DNA of 64,000 bases, from positions 205,672,113-205,736,112 of the forward strand of contig NC_057810.1 of the NCBI RefSeq assembly GCF_018294505.1, read 5' to 3'. The notes under the pieces are model-generated. The model ran no database searches, was not told the DNA's origin, and worked only from the letters and a program-made list of their open reading frames with translations. This DNA comes from Triticum aestivum (lineage: Eukaryota; Streptophyta; Magnoliopsida; Poales; Poaceae). Position 1 is the first letter of the stretch. Every line of letters starts with the position of its first letter. This document shows, in pieces, positions 31,854 through 43,144 of the stretch. Position numbers and translations under genes: made by a program.

Positions 31854-33921
31854 TATTTTTGAATTCATGTCATACATGCATTGTAACAGCCTGGATTTTG
31901 GCCCTTTTCTTTTTCTGATTTATTTGGTTTTTGCTCTGTTTCTTTTTCGAGTGGTTCTGTGGCCTTGCCACCTGGGAAATCATCATCATTTCCCCTCCCA
32001 ACTGGCTCATCATTCTCAAAACCTTGCAAAGATCATGTCACTTCACTCCTTGACCAAACCCTAAAATCTTTTTCTAGAGAAAATTTCTTTTTCATTAAAG
32101 GAATAACCCTATCTGCCCTAGGTTGTGAAGCAACCTATATTTCTGTCCATCCAAAAATCCCCAAATAATTCTCAGAATTCCTTTGGGTCATATATAGCTC
32201 AAATATGCCCAAGCATTGCCTTGGCAAGTTCAGAAATAATTCCCCAATATTTCTTTTTCTATTATGCCCTAAATGGCACTTTGTGAAGGAAGTGTCATTT
32301 ATACTTTTCCTAGTGGCTCCCAACCTTTTTGGGCATGTTTATTTGTCCAAATAATTTCCTCATGCACAAGTTCAAATTTATTTGCCTAGTCAATCTTCCT
32401 TAGTGAATTTTCAAAGTTTCTGTCAGACAAAAGGCTTTGTGAAGGAAGTACTAGCTAGGAGTATCCAAATTAGTTGAGATTTTGCACACTCCTTAGTGCG
32501 CTTCGTCCCGGACCTGCCGGTGCCATCTTCTCGGTTGGGGATGGCCGGAGCAAGCCAGGCCGTCGCCGGCGCCGCGCTTCCCTTGCTCCTCCTCTGTCTC
32601 GATTGGGACAGAGGGAGGAGGAAGAAGACGACGCGCCTGGTGGACCCCGCATCGCCTCAGACCCCACCTAGCAGCAACCCAGGCGGCCAGTCCCGCCGCT
32701 GCGTGTTGACCCATGTGGATAAGTGACGGGCCCCACAGCCCATGGGACCCACACGTCAGCGTCACACGCGCCCGGCCCCGCCTTTGATGACGTGGCAAGT
32801 GGAAGCGTATTTTTGGTGAGTACGTTTTCACTGACCCAAAGCGTATTTCTGAAAACCCATTTCTGACTTATCCACTCAGGGACTTGGTTGTGATGTTATT
32901 TTTGCAGAAAAGTCCCTGAACTTCAACCCCTCATAACTTTTTAACCGTAGCTCCAAATGAGGTGATTCCAAAGCCTACTTCTTCGTTTCATCGAGCCCTT
33001 TCTGTTGGTGTCACTTTCATTATGTTTTGGCATATTGAAAATGACCATTTTTCCCATGCCCTTAATCAGCCCCCTCCGAGAGAGAACAATTTCCGGCGAT
33101 TCTTTCTGCGAGCGTCTCGCACTTTCTCCCGGTGATTTCTTCCTCCCCAGGCAAGCCACACCCTCCATTTGCATCACTGTAATGCAGTGACATGGTTTAT
33201 TTCATTTTGAACTTGTTTAAAATATTGCTTTAGCAACATGACTCTGTGCATGGCATTTTCTCGGAGTATTATTTTGATCTTGTTGTTGCCATGCTATTGT
33301 TTGGATTACTAGGAGTTATGTTTGTAGTTGATGAGTATCATGTTGCCATTGGAGTATTAGTGGCTGATATTATGATTGTTTTGTGATGATATCTGTTAGT
33401 ATGTTTTGGAGTCTTACTTTGGATATCATGCTACCTTTGGATTATTAGTGGTTAGTATGATTATTTTCATGATGCTAGTTGACATTCTGTTACTTGGAGT
33501 ATTATTTTCGGAGATGATGGTTACATGTGGATCTTAGCTAGATAGTTGTATTCTTGTTATTGGAGTAGTAGTATTATTGTTCTGGATTCATCATGATAGT
33601 AGTGTTATGCTATCCTCAGAGTGTTTTGAGATGATGATATTATGCTTGGATTATTTTTTGGATATTGCTATGACTTGGATTATAGTTTGATGGTTGACAT
33701 CGGAGTATCAGTTATCATGGTTATATTTTTGGGGATAAATTCTGTCAGTAAGTTGGTCAGGTGCCACCAAATTGAAATTTTCCAGTGCAACCACATTTGC
33801 TGGTATGGGACGGCCCTAATGCGGTCTATTGCCGTGCCTCTCGCCGGTGCCTCTAATGAGGGAAGGTTATGGGCGCGCACTACCCTGATCAAGCAGGCGG
33901 ACATAAGCCTTGTGTGCCCGT

Positions 33922-34388
33922 TGTTGGTGTCAAAACCAGCAGATCTCAGGTAGGGGGTCCCGAACTATGTGTCTAAGGCTAATGGTAACAGGATACTGGG
34001 GACACGATGTTTTACCCAGGTTCGGGCCCTCTCGACAGAGGTAATACCCTACTTCCTGCTTGATTGATCTTGATGATATGAGTATTACAAGAGTTGATCT
34101 ACCACGAGATCGGAGAGGCTAAACCCTAGAAGCTAGCCTATGGTATGATTGTTGTTCTAAGGACTAAACCCTCCAGTTTCTATAGACACCGGAGGGGGCT
34201 AGGGTTACAGAGAGTCGGTTACAGAGAAGGAGATCTTCCATCCGAATCACCAAGCTTGCCTTCCACGCCAAGGAGAGTCCCATCCGGACACGGGACGAAG
34301 TCTTCAATCTTGTATCTTCATAGTCCAAAAGTCCAGCCAAAGTACATAGTCCGGCTATCCGGATACCCCCTTATCCAGGACTCCCTCA
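33922..34388 (-). repeat. 3' LTR of element E
   Basis: Plus-strand ends TGTTGGTGTCAAAACC and CCAGGACTCCCTCA. The flanking CCCGT on the left is the target duplication. On the right it touches the polypurine-like tract, so the element body lies to the right. Confidence 0.92.
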
Positions 34389-34928
34389 GTAGCCCCTGAA
34401 CCAGGCTTCAATCACGATGAGTCCGGCGTGTAGATTGTCTTCGGCACTGCAGGGTGGGTTCCATCTCTGAATACTCCAAGATAAATTCCGAACACAAGGA
34501 CCGTGTCCGACTCTGCAAGACAAATTTCACATACCACCGTAGTGAGAACAATAATCCACAAACCTAATCTGCTGACAGCTCTTCGTAGCGCGACATCACG
34601 CCACGGCTCGGCTTTTATTCGAGCCGTTTTTTATAACTAGCTACCGCACATATTGCAAGGCGGTTCCTTTGGCACGTCTTGTCGAAGCAGAGATCGTGTC
34701 CCTATTATCACGGGATTCTCATCAATACGGGTATGGGTAACCCCACCACGCCTGTTGGCGTGACTCTGTGTTTTTAGGCAAGTCCCAAACGTTCACGCCG
34801 GGGACGCTTGATATTCTCCCCCTTTTATAGAGGGATCAAGGCCTATCCCTTTCTTACCATGCTTGCGCCTTTCCGTCTCTCGAGTTCCAACACCGAAGCT
34901 CAAGCTTAGGTACTTCAGATCTTCAATC

Positions 34929-35449
34929 ATGTCCGGATCAAACCTTCACGGTCGGTGGATGGCCTCCTCCGTCACAGAGGAGGACATTGCGAAGCTCAGG
35001 GAGGCCAGATATTTGACCGCCGATGTCAAGCACAGGCTTCCCGCCCCTGAGCAGATCATCCCCACTCCCGAGCCCAACGGGAATGTCGTATTTGTTTCCC
35101 ACTTCCTCTGAGGATTGAGCCTGACTCTTGATCCCTTCGTGAGAGGGCCCATGTTTTACTATGGGCTAGATTTTCACGATCTAGCTCCAGATTCCATCCT
35201 CCATATCTCGTCGTTTATCGTCGTGTGTGAAACCTTCCTTCACATCACCCCACACTTCGGCTTATGGCTCAAGACCTTCAATGTGATGCCGAAGGTGATT
35301 GAGGGGCGACACGCGGAGTGCGGAGGAGCTGTTATAAGCAGAAACACCGATGTTTCATGGCCAGAAGGTGCCTTCCCGGAGGTGTCAAATCTGTGGCAAT
35401 GGAGGTGGTTCTATATCACAACTCCCCGAGGCACAACGTAGGCGGCTGC
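34929..35449 (+). pseudogene. Antisense ORF of element E, first exon, left part (PF04195-like)
   Basis: Plus strand, antisense to gag. From the ATG at 34929 (MSGSNLHGRWMASSVTEEDI) it encodes the N-terminal part of the plant 'putative gypsy type transposon' protein (motifs DPFVRGPMFYYGLDFHDLAP, HFGLWLKTFNV, HAECGGA, WFYIT). A TGA at 35110-35112 lies where element D has FVRGL. A TAG at 35439-35441 falls where D has EKWAA, a Trp codon. Element D interrupts the exon at 35449 (codon region AA|APGF), and the frame resumes at 43145. The function is unknown; the domain recurs in many plant Gypsy elements. Confidence 0.8.
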
Positions 35450-35929
35450 TGAGCGAGTCCTGGATAAGGGGGTATCCGGACAGCCGGACTGTATACATCA
35501 TCTGGACTATAGAAGCGTCAAGATACAAGACTCAAGACTTTGGCTCGTGTCCAGATGGGACTCTCCTTTGCGTGGAAGACAAGCTTGGTGATCCTGATAT
35601 TATGTTTCCTTCCTTGTAACCGACTCCATGTAAACCCTAGCTCTCTGGTGTCTATATAAACCGGAGATCATGGTCCTTAGAAGGCCGATCACAATTACAA
35701 TCATACCATCATAGGCTAGCTCTTAGGGTTTAGCCTCTATGATCTTGTGGTAGATCTACTCTTGTACTACTCATATCTTCAATATTAATCAAGCAGGAAG
35801 TAGGGTTTTACCTCCATCGAGAGGGCCCAAACCTGGGTAAACATTGTGTCCCTTGCTTCCTGTTACCATCAGCCTAAGACGCACAGATCGGGACCCCCAA
35901 TCCGAGATCTGCCGGTTTTGACACCGACA
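35450..35929 (+). repeat. 5' LTR of element D, 480 bp
   Basis: TGAGCGAGTCCTGG ... TTTTGACACCGACA. Contains TATATAAACCGGAG at about 35655, a likely TATA box. Immediately inside is the TTGGTGCTTTCATTGAGAG primer-binding-site candidate. Confidence 0.95.
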
Positions 35930-35955
35930 TTGGTGCTTTCATTGAGAGTTCCTCT

Positions 35956-37397
35956 ATGTCGTCGCTTCGAGGCTTGATGGAGTCTTCAATCGTCAACAAC
36001 ACGGTCCAGGGTGAGACTTTTCTCCCCAGACAGATCTCTGTGTTCGGCGGCTTCGCACTGCGGGCCAATTCGCTTGGCCATCTGGAGCAGATCGATAGCT
36101 ACGCCCCTGGCCACCTGATCAGGTTTGGAAACTTGAACTACATGGTGGATACTCGCGGAGACTTGATCTTCGACGGATTCGGCCCTGTGCCAGGAGCACC
36201 GGACAGTCACGACGAGCACGGCCTAGACCTGCTGTCGGACAATGCTCGGAACATCATCCCTGCAATAGCCCCGGATCTAAATCCAGAACAGGTCGCGTTG
36301 CCCGAGGATGGAGGGATGGACCCCACCCCGCAGGCTGCACGCTCATCGCGGTGGAGCCGAACACAGGTCACGTCTCTGTGAAGGCCTGTATCACCGGGCC
36401 CCCGGACTCATATCCGGTTGTCGGTCCCGGTCCGCGCACTCTCGAGCTAGGTTGGGCTCCGGTAATGGAGTTCACCACTGCGGACATCTTTCAGCACTCG
36501 CCGTTTGGCGACATGCTGAACTCATTAAAGTCTCTCTCTTTGTCAGGAGACTCTGGGCCGAACTATGTCCGGCTTGAGTGGGAAGCAGGCGACGAAGAAA
36601 TTCGCTGCCCACCCACCACCCACTTCATTGCAACGATCGATGATTTAACCGACGTGCTTGACTTCGACTTCGAAGACATCGACGGTATGGACAATGATGC
36701 AGAAGACGTACAGGAGCCACCGCTCAAAGGGCGGTGGACAGCCACCCCTTTATACGATATACATATGGTGGACACTCCAGAAGAAGCCAATGGCGACAAG
36801 GCAGTAAAGGATAACCCCTCAGGAGGAAAAGCAAAGCATGGGCGCCCTCGGCGCCGCTCCAAGCTCCGCCTCATCAATACCAGCCCGGGAGGTGGAATCA
36901 GCACGGATGGTGCCAAAGAGGAATACAGCCCCGATCAGCATACCTTCAAGCAGGCCGGATCGGCTACGGTGGGATATTTGGAAATGGACGACTATACACC
37001 CCCCTCCGAAGATGAGGTAAGCCTCGGCAATGACGAATTCGGCGTGCCTGAAGACCCAATGGAACAAGTTCGCTTTAAACGACGACTCATAGCCACGGCA
37101 AAAAGTCTGCAAAGGAAGCAAGAGCAGCTTCAAGCTAACCGAGATTTGCTAGCGGATAGGTGGACCAAGATTCTGGCCGCAGAAACGTACGGATTTGACC
37201 GCCCTAGCAAAGGGCATACGAGGCACAACTGGCTATCTCAACCTAAGAAGGAGAACCAAAGGCACACAACCCGACGTCCGCACACCACTACAATCCAAGA
37301 CAATAAGAAGGATACACGAAGAAGCATCCTAAAGCCTCGGCGTGGCGGTCATAAACATCAAGCCAAGGAAGCTGGCGCCACGTCCAGCAACCCCTAG
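35956..37397 (+). pseudogene. N-terminal gag region of element D; gag core deleted
   Basis: Begins at ATG 35956 (MSSLRGLMESSIVNNTVQGE), with the shared FGGFALRANSLGHLE motif. It shifts frame near 36345, where the second frame is open (36351-37397). It then passes the acidic (DFDFEDIDGMDNDAED) and basic segments, and a helix-forming part (RFKRRLIATAKSLQRKQEQ, LLADRWTKILAAE). The sequence then jumps, around 37390-37440, to a knuckle remnant (CAIHGTPKRTAKRTNREC). The roughly 900-base gag core and the protease present in B and E are missing. D would have needed capsid protein supplied from elsewhere. Confidence 0.8.
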
Positions 37398-37399
37398 TC

Positions 37400-39130
37400 C
37401 GGTCAAGGGACAAAGAACGGCTCAAGCCTATTCGGCCCGAGCCGCATGCTTGATCAGCCGTGTGCAATTCACGGTACTCCTAAAAGGACAGCAAAGCGTA
37501 CCAACAGAGAATGCAGAATCTTCAAATCAAAGCGACCGGTCGTGTGCCAGAAACAATGAAGGGAAGTGTCTAGTCAAGAGACCCCCCAGGGCACAAACAG
37601 TACGGCCGATCGCTCCCCTATCATACAAACCGCGGTAATTCAATTGCCGCACCCCCAGACCTAGTTCCAGGGGCTCCATAACACATAAAGCCCCCGCGGG
37701 TATGAATTTGCAAATAAAGATGTCAGGCACAAGGGCCAAGTTCATTGGCCCATCGCTCTAACGGTTGTTCTCAGATAACCAAAAACGCCACATTATCGGT
37801 GCATTCCCCTCATACGGTAACTCATCGTTCGCCAACGGGATGAACTACACTGGCTAGATTCCATGTGGTAGGCCGTAAGGCCAAAACCAGTGATATACTC
37901 ATGCCTACGTACAAGGCCAAACCACGCCACTAGAGTGGAAATCATACAGCTGCCGGAGTAACAAGTCATGCATAACAATCAATATTTTGATATAACAGCC
38001 AACTATCTGGACACCAACTGAGTAGTCCGGGCTACTTCTCGGAATAACGGCTGGGGTCACCAGGATCCGATCAGGAACCTCTATACCAACTACGGGAGGA
38101 CGCTCGGCGGCCTCCAAAAATTTACCTTCGCAAACTAGCTTTTATGCAGGATATGATTGGCGGCGTGGACTCGGCCCAGACACACAAGGACAGGACCATG
38201 CAGGTAGAAGGCAGCTCGTATCCAGTTTTTATCCATTCACAGCCCCCTCCAGTCCGGCCATACCAGGTTCCGCCAAAAACCATCCCTTCTCATAATCATA
38301 AATCGCACTCATATGCATACACATATCATCCTACTGCACTGCGTAGACTTAAGTAACATGCACCAGCCATCGTTTGTCATCGATGCCTCTTTGCCACAAT
38401 ACGGCAGCCATGCTTCGTGTGACGCCTGGTTATGCCAGGGGCTGCACAATATGGCAACAAAGTCCAACCACCTTTTCGGTCGCTCGGCACCCCGAACTTA
38501 TAGCACTATATGCATCAGCTCCGAATCATGTCTTGGGTCATTGGTTGGGTTTGCACGGCTCCCATGTTTTGGTACCTTACGTTCCGTTCTGTCGGCTAAG
38601 GTAGCCCTGGGAGAACTACTGCGACTGCGTCCCGGTTCAGCCGGACGAGCGCCTCAGTAGATAAAGCCGAAAACCGACCATCATGATGCTGCGAGAGACG
38701 GTCAGCTGTTCGAGAGGTTGTAAAATCCTTAAAGATTTATTCCACATAATGCCACTATAAAATGCAGATTGCGACGGATCGGTCTTCCGATCACGTGCCA
38801 ATAGAGCCCCTAGTCCGGCCTTCCGAACACTAGGGGTTGCGCCGACCATACTCGAATTCCTATGGCTAAGTGAGAGTAGTAAAGCCCTATAGTCCGATTG
38901 CCTGGTTCGTCGTGAGAAACAACTCCTCATAAGGACCCAATCATGGGATAAAGAGTGTTCAGAAATACCCCGAACACCCCTGTACTTCTCATGTGGGGGC
39001 TGAAGCCGACGACTGGCCAACTCTCAGAATTTACATACAATAAATAGCCACAAAGGAAGAACATATGTTCAAACAAAATAGGCAACATATAATAAAAGTG
39101 CCATTATCCCATATTACAAACATAGGCAAA
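37400..39130. other. Non-coding internal stretch of element D
   Basis: Apart from the short knuckle remnant at about 37440-37520 no coding is supportable. It corresponds to the non-coding stretches of B (3177-4366) and E (45575-46770), with shared text such as CGAATCATGTCTTGGGTCA near 38522 (inverse at about 3763). Confidence 0.6.
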
Positions 39131-39137
39131 AATGCCC

Positions 39138-42131
39138 TCAGGGAAATATAATGTCTTTGGTGCACTTATCTGCTGCCAGGCGGGCACCCTTCATTACACC
39201 TTCATAATACAGTTCAGGCTTGCGATGCTCCTTACCCTCCGGTGGCCCCTCAGTTATCAGCTTCTCTGTATCAAGCTTACCCCAATGCACGTTTGCATGG
39301 GCAAGCGCCATTCGCGCACCTTCTATATAGACTGATCGCTTGATAGTATCAAGCTGAGGACAGGCGTCCACAATCCGCTTCACGAGTTCGAAGTAACTGC
39401 TTGGAATTGGCTCTGCAGGCCACAGTCGGATGACCAAGTCCTTCATGGCTAGTTCGTCCGCTTGGTGCAGTTCGACCAGCTGCTTCAGCTGATCGATAAA
39501 AGGCACCGGATAGTTTGGCACCAGATACTACGACCAGAAGTCCCTCCCCGCAGACTCCCTCTCCTCGGTCCGGTAAAATTGGGCAGCATCTGATATGCTG
39601 CGAGGCAAATCTGCAAACGCCCCTGTAAAAACAAGAATTCAGCTTGCCGCTTAGAGTTCTCCATGCTATAACGTAGTAATGGCCATAGATACAACAGACC
39701 TTACCAGCTGCAACTTTCCGGGCCTCCTGAATGTCCCGTACAGCACCTCGGGCTTCTTCCCGAGCATCTTCCGCGGCTTGGAGAGCTTGGGTGAGTTCGG
39801 ATTCTTTCCCTGCTAGACTCTGCTGCAAGCTCTCGCTTTTCGTCATAGCTTCCTGGAGCTCCCGCTCAGCTGTGACAACCCTGGCCTCGTGTTTTTCGAG
39901 TAGCGCCTGTTCGGCGGCAGCCTTCTCGTGGGCATCAGCCGCTACCTTTTTCAACGCCTCGTATTCGGCACTCGTTCCTAGGGCGTATAACACAAATATT
40001 TTTCAATAGGCACATTTATTCATTTTTGCCCAATGCAAGACAATGCTCAAACATACCTTGCTTCTCCTCCAATTGCTTCTTCACACGGCCAAGTTCTTAT
40101 TCGGCCCGTTGCAGGCTCTACTTCTGTTCGGACACTTCCCAATCATGAGCGTTTGTCCTCTCCACAGACGCCTGTTTTCAAACAAATGGGTACATAAAGG
40201 CTCCCACTAGAATAGAGGGTTTGATACCCTGCCCGGCTCTGTTTTTCCGGACAGTGTATCAGGGGCTACTCCACATATCATAATAATTCTTCAAAGGTTC
40301 ATTAGAAATCATACCTCAAAGGCCTTTATAAGGCCAAGACAGGACTCATTCAGCCGCTTTCGGCAGCCTGAATCTTTCCAACCACCGTACCCATAAGGGT
40401 CCGATGTTCATCGATGACGGACACGTTCTTTAGCGCTGTCAATAGACCACCCGGCAGCTCTGTGTAGACAGAGGTTGCTGGCGGAGTAGTCAAACCTCCC
40501 TCCGTGGAAGGTGGCCGCTCGCCCAATCCTGGTGCCTTAGAGGCCTCCAGAACCTTATCCGGCTCCGAGTCTCTTTGAGACAACACCTCGGTGTCGTGCC
40601 CGGACTTCGGAAAAGGAGTCCCTAGAGGCGTCTCGCTCGCCACGGCATTCGAGCTCAACGAATCCTCCAATGAGGACTGTCCGGCAGGAGACCCCGCCGG
40701 GCTGTATGAAATGTGGTGACAGTTAAAACTACTATACCCAGACGACCCTGGATACATAGGCGTATTCAGATTTCGGTTACTTACGATTTTCCCAGGGGCT
40801 GGGCCTCGGGATCCCACTCCGGGCTGTTATCGGCAGCCGGGGTGGATGCCTCTAGAGGGGAACCTCGCCCTCTCTTGGGCGACTCGGCCTCCAGGGGCGT
40901 GGAAGCTGCACACTTTTCCCGCCTGCAGAGCGAGGCTCGTCCTCCTCTGCCTCCTCCTCTTCGTCTTCGAAAGAAGGAGCGTCGCTGGAGCCTTCGGACC
41001 TGGTGTCCGGAGCCTCGCGACAATGGAGGCCACTCCGGGTCTTCTTGACCTTCTTAGAGGCCTCCTTCTTGGGTGCCTTGTAAGGCGCAGGGACCAGCAT
41101 CTTCGTTAGAAGAGGTCCGGCCGGTTCCTCCGACAGTGGGGTCGGACATTGTATCCGCTCCACCTTCTTTATCCATCCCTGAAGTCATGATGAGATACAA
41201 TCAGAGTTTTCCCTCAAGACATGCCGACTAAAGCATGGATAGACAGGGCATGGCTGTAACTTACAGGGCTTAGAGAATGGGATGATTGATACCCCCGATC
41301 CTCGGTGGAATCCGGCCATTTGCCGGACCTAAAGAGCACCTTCCAGATATCCTCGTGGGAGGAATCATAGAGATCCCAGAGGATTTGGTGCTCATCTAGG
41401 TCAAACTCCCACAGAGTGCAGGCTCGACGCTGGCAAGGGAGAACCAGACGAACTAGCATCACCTGGACCACGTCAACAAGTTTGACGCCCTTGTCAACCA
41501 TACTCTGAACGCGCGTCTGGAACAGGGACAGCTCATTGGACGAGCACCAGTTCGGACCCTTCTTGGGCCAGGACGTGAGCCGCAGTGGAGCTCCGGATCT
41601 GAACTCAGGAGCTGCAGCCCATTTTTCACCGCGTGGTTCGGTGATATAAAACCACTTCTGCTGCCACTCCTTGACGGAGTCGTTGAAAGTGCCTTTCGAC
41701 CAAACTACCTTGGGCATCTTGATCACCATGGCGCCTCCGCATTCGGCGTGTTCGCCACTCACCACCTTGGGCTTCACATTGAAAATCTTCAGCCATAGGC
41801 CGAAGTGAGGCGGAATCCGGAGGAGGGCCTCGCAGGCGACGATGAACGTCGAGATATTGAGAAAAGAGTTGGGGGAAAGATCATGAAAATCAACCCCATA
41901 GTAATACATGACTCCACGTACAAATGGGTGGAGGGGAAACCGGAGCCCACGGACAAAATGGGGAAGGAACACGACCCTCTAGTGAGGCTCCGGAGTAGGG
42001 ACAACCTGTCCCGCCGGTGGGAGACGGTGGCCGATCTTCTTGGCCAAATATCCGGCTTCCCAGAGCCTCTTGATATCCTTCTCCCGGACGGTAGAGGCCA
42101 TCCATTTGCCTCCTGCTCCCAATCCGGACAT
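39138..42131 (-). pseudogene. Antisense ORF of element D, spliced, PF04195-like protein with coiled coil
   Basis: Minus strand, opposite to D's gag. Exon 1 runs from ATG 42131 (MSGLGAGGKWMASTVREKDI) to a GTAAGT donor at 41264. It holds FVRGVMYYYGVDFHDLSPNS, HFGLWLKIFNVKPKVV, GEHAECGGAM, KWFYITEPRGEKWAA and VMLVRLVLPC, with one internal TAG (PTPEPH*RVVF, about 41979). Following pieces: an acidic segment (about 41163-40852, FEDEEEEAEEDE), a Ser/Pro-rich segment (40817-40350), a coiled coil (39993-39700; AAAEQALLEKHEARVVTAER), and the C-terminal exon (39640-39138) with KRIVDACPQLDTIKRSVYIE. Splice signals are seen by eye at some borders only. The role is unknown. Confidence 0.75.
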
Positions 42132-42664
42132 CTTTGGAAAACCTCTCTTCGATGGAGAAATAGAGCGCTTGGGCATTAGGGCTCGAGTGAAGGAGAAGGT
42201 GTGGGTAAAAGAAGAGGAGACCTTGTCTCTTTATAAGAGAAGGTAAGAGCTTCTTGCGCCTCCCCACTTGCCTGGTGGAACCCGCTCGCCTCCCACTTGC
42301 CACGATTAGCGGTGTGGTTGGATTACCCATACCCGTATTGATGAGAATCCTGTGATAAAGGGACACGATCTTCGCTTCGACAAGACATGCTACGGAAACC
42401 GCCTCGCAATATACACTGAGGTTGGGCATGGGAAAACGGCTTGGATAGTGACCTAGCTATAATGGCATGTCATGTCATCTAAAAGTTGTTAGCTGAAGTA
42501 TCATTCTCTCTACGATGGTATGTGAAGGTCATTTTGCAGATCCGGACACGACCTACGTGTTCGATAATAACCTTGGAGTATTCGGAGGAGGAACCCGCCT
42601 TGCAATACCGAAGACAAGACTGCGCGCCGGACTCATCGTCATTGAAGCCTGGTTCAGGGGCTAC

Positions 42665-43144
42665 TGAGGGAGTCCTGGATAAGGGGGTACCTGGACAGCT
42701 GGACTATACACATCGTCCGGACTATAGAAGCGTCAAGGTACAAGACTCAAGACTTCGGCTCGTGTCCGGATGGGACTCTCCTTTGCGTGGAAGACAAGCT
42801 TGGCGGTCCGAATATTATGTTTCCTTCCTTGTAACCAACTCCATGTAAACCCTAGCTCTCCGGTGTCTATATAAACCGGAGAGCATGGTCCTTAGAAGGC
42901 CGATCACAATTACAATCATACCATCATAGGCTAGCTCTTTGGGTTTAGCCTCTACGATCTCGTGGTAGATCTACTCTTGTACTACTCATACCTTCAATAT
43001 TAATCAAGTAGGAAGTAGGGTTTTACCTCCATCGAGAGGGCCCGAACCTGGGTAAATATTGTGTCCCTTGCTTCTTGTTACCATCAGCCTAAGATGCATG
43101 GATCGGTACCCCCTACCCGAGATCCGCCGGTTTTGACACCGACA
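42665..43144 (+). repeat. 3' LTR of element D, 480 bp
   Basis: TGAGGGAGTCCTGG ... TTTTGACACCGACA, preceded by GGTTCAGGGGCTAC. Followed by GCTGC, the target duplication. Confidence 0.95.

Larger units (their letters stand above)
35450..43144 (+). mobile_element. Gypsy element D, complete, non-autonomous, nested in E
   Basis: Plus-strand element with LTRs 35450-35929 and 42665-43144 (both 480 bp, about 33 differences by eye, mostly transitions). Perfect target duplications GCTGC lie at 35445-35449 and 43145-43149. The internal part has a primer-binding-site candidate (35930-35948), the N-terminal gag region (35956-37397), a non-coding stretch, an antisense ORF on the minus strand (42131 to 39138) and a polypurine-like tract (GGTTCAGGGGCTAC at 42651-42664). 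Total 7,695 bp. The gag core and protease are deleted, so D is even more reduced than B and E. Confidence 0.95.

Noticed and set aside
32470..32831. Overlapping ORFs on both strands in a GC-rich stretch
   Set aside because: They lie inside the solo LTR, have no domain and no splice context.
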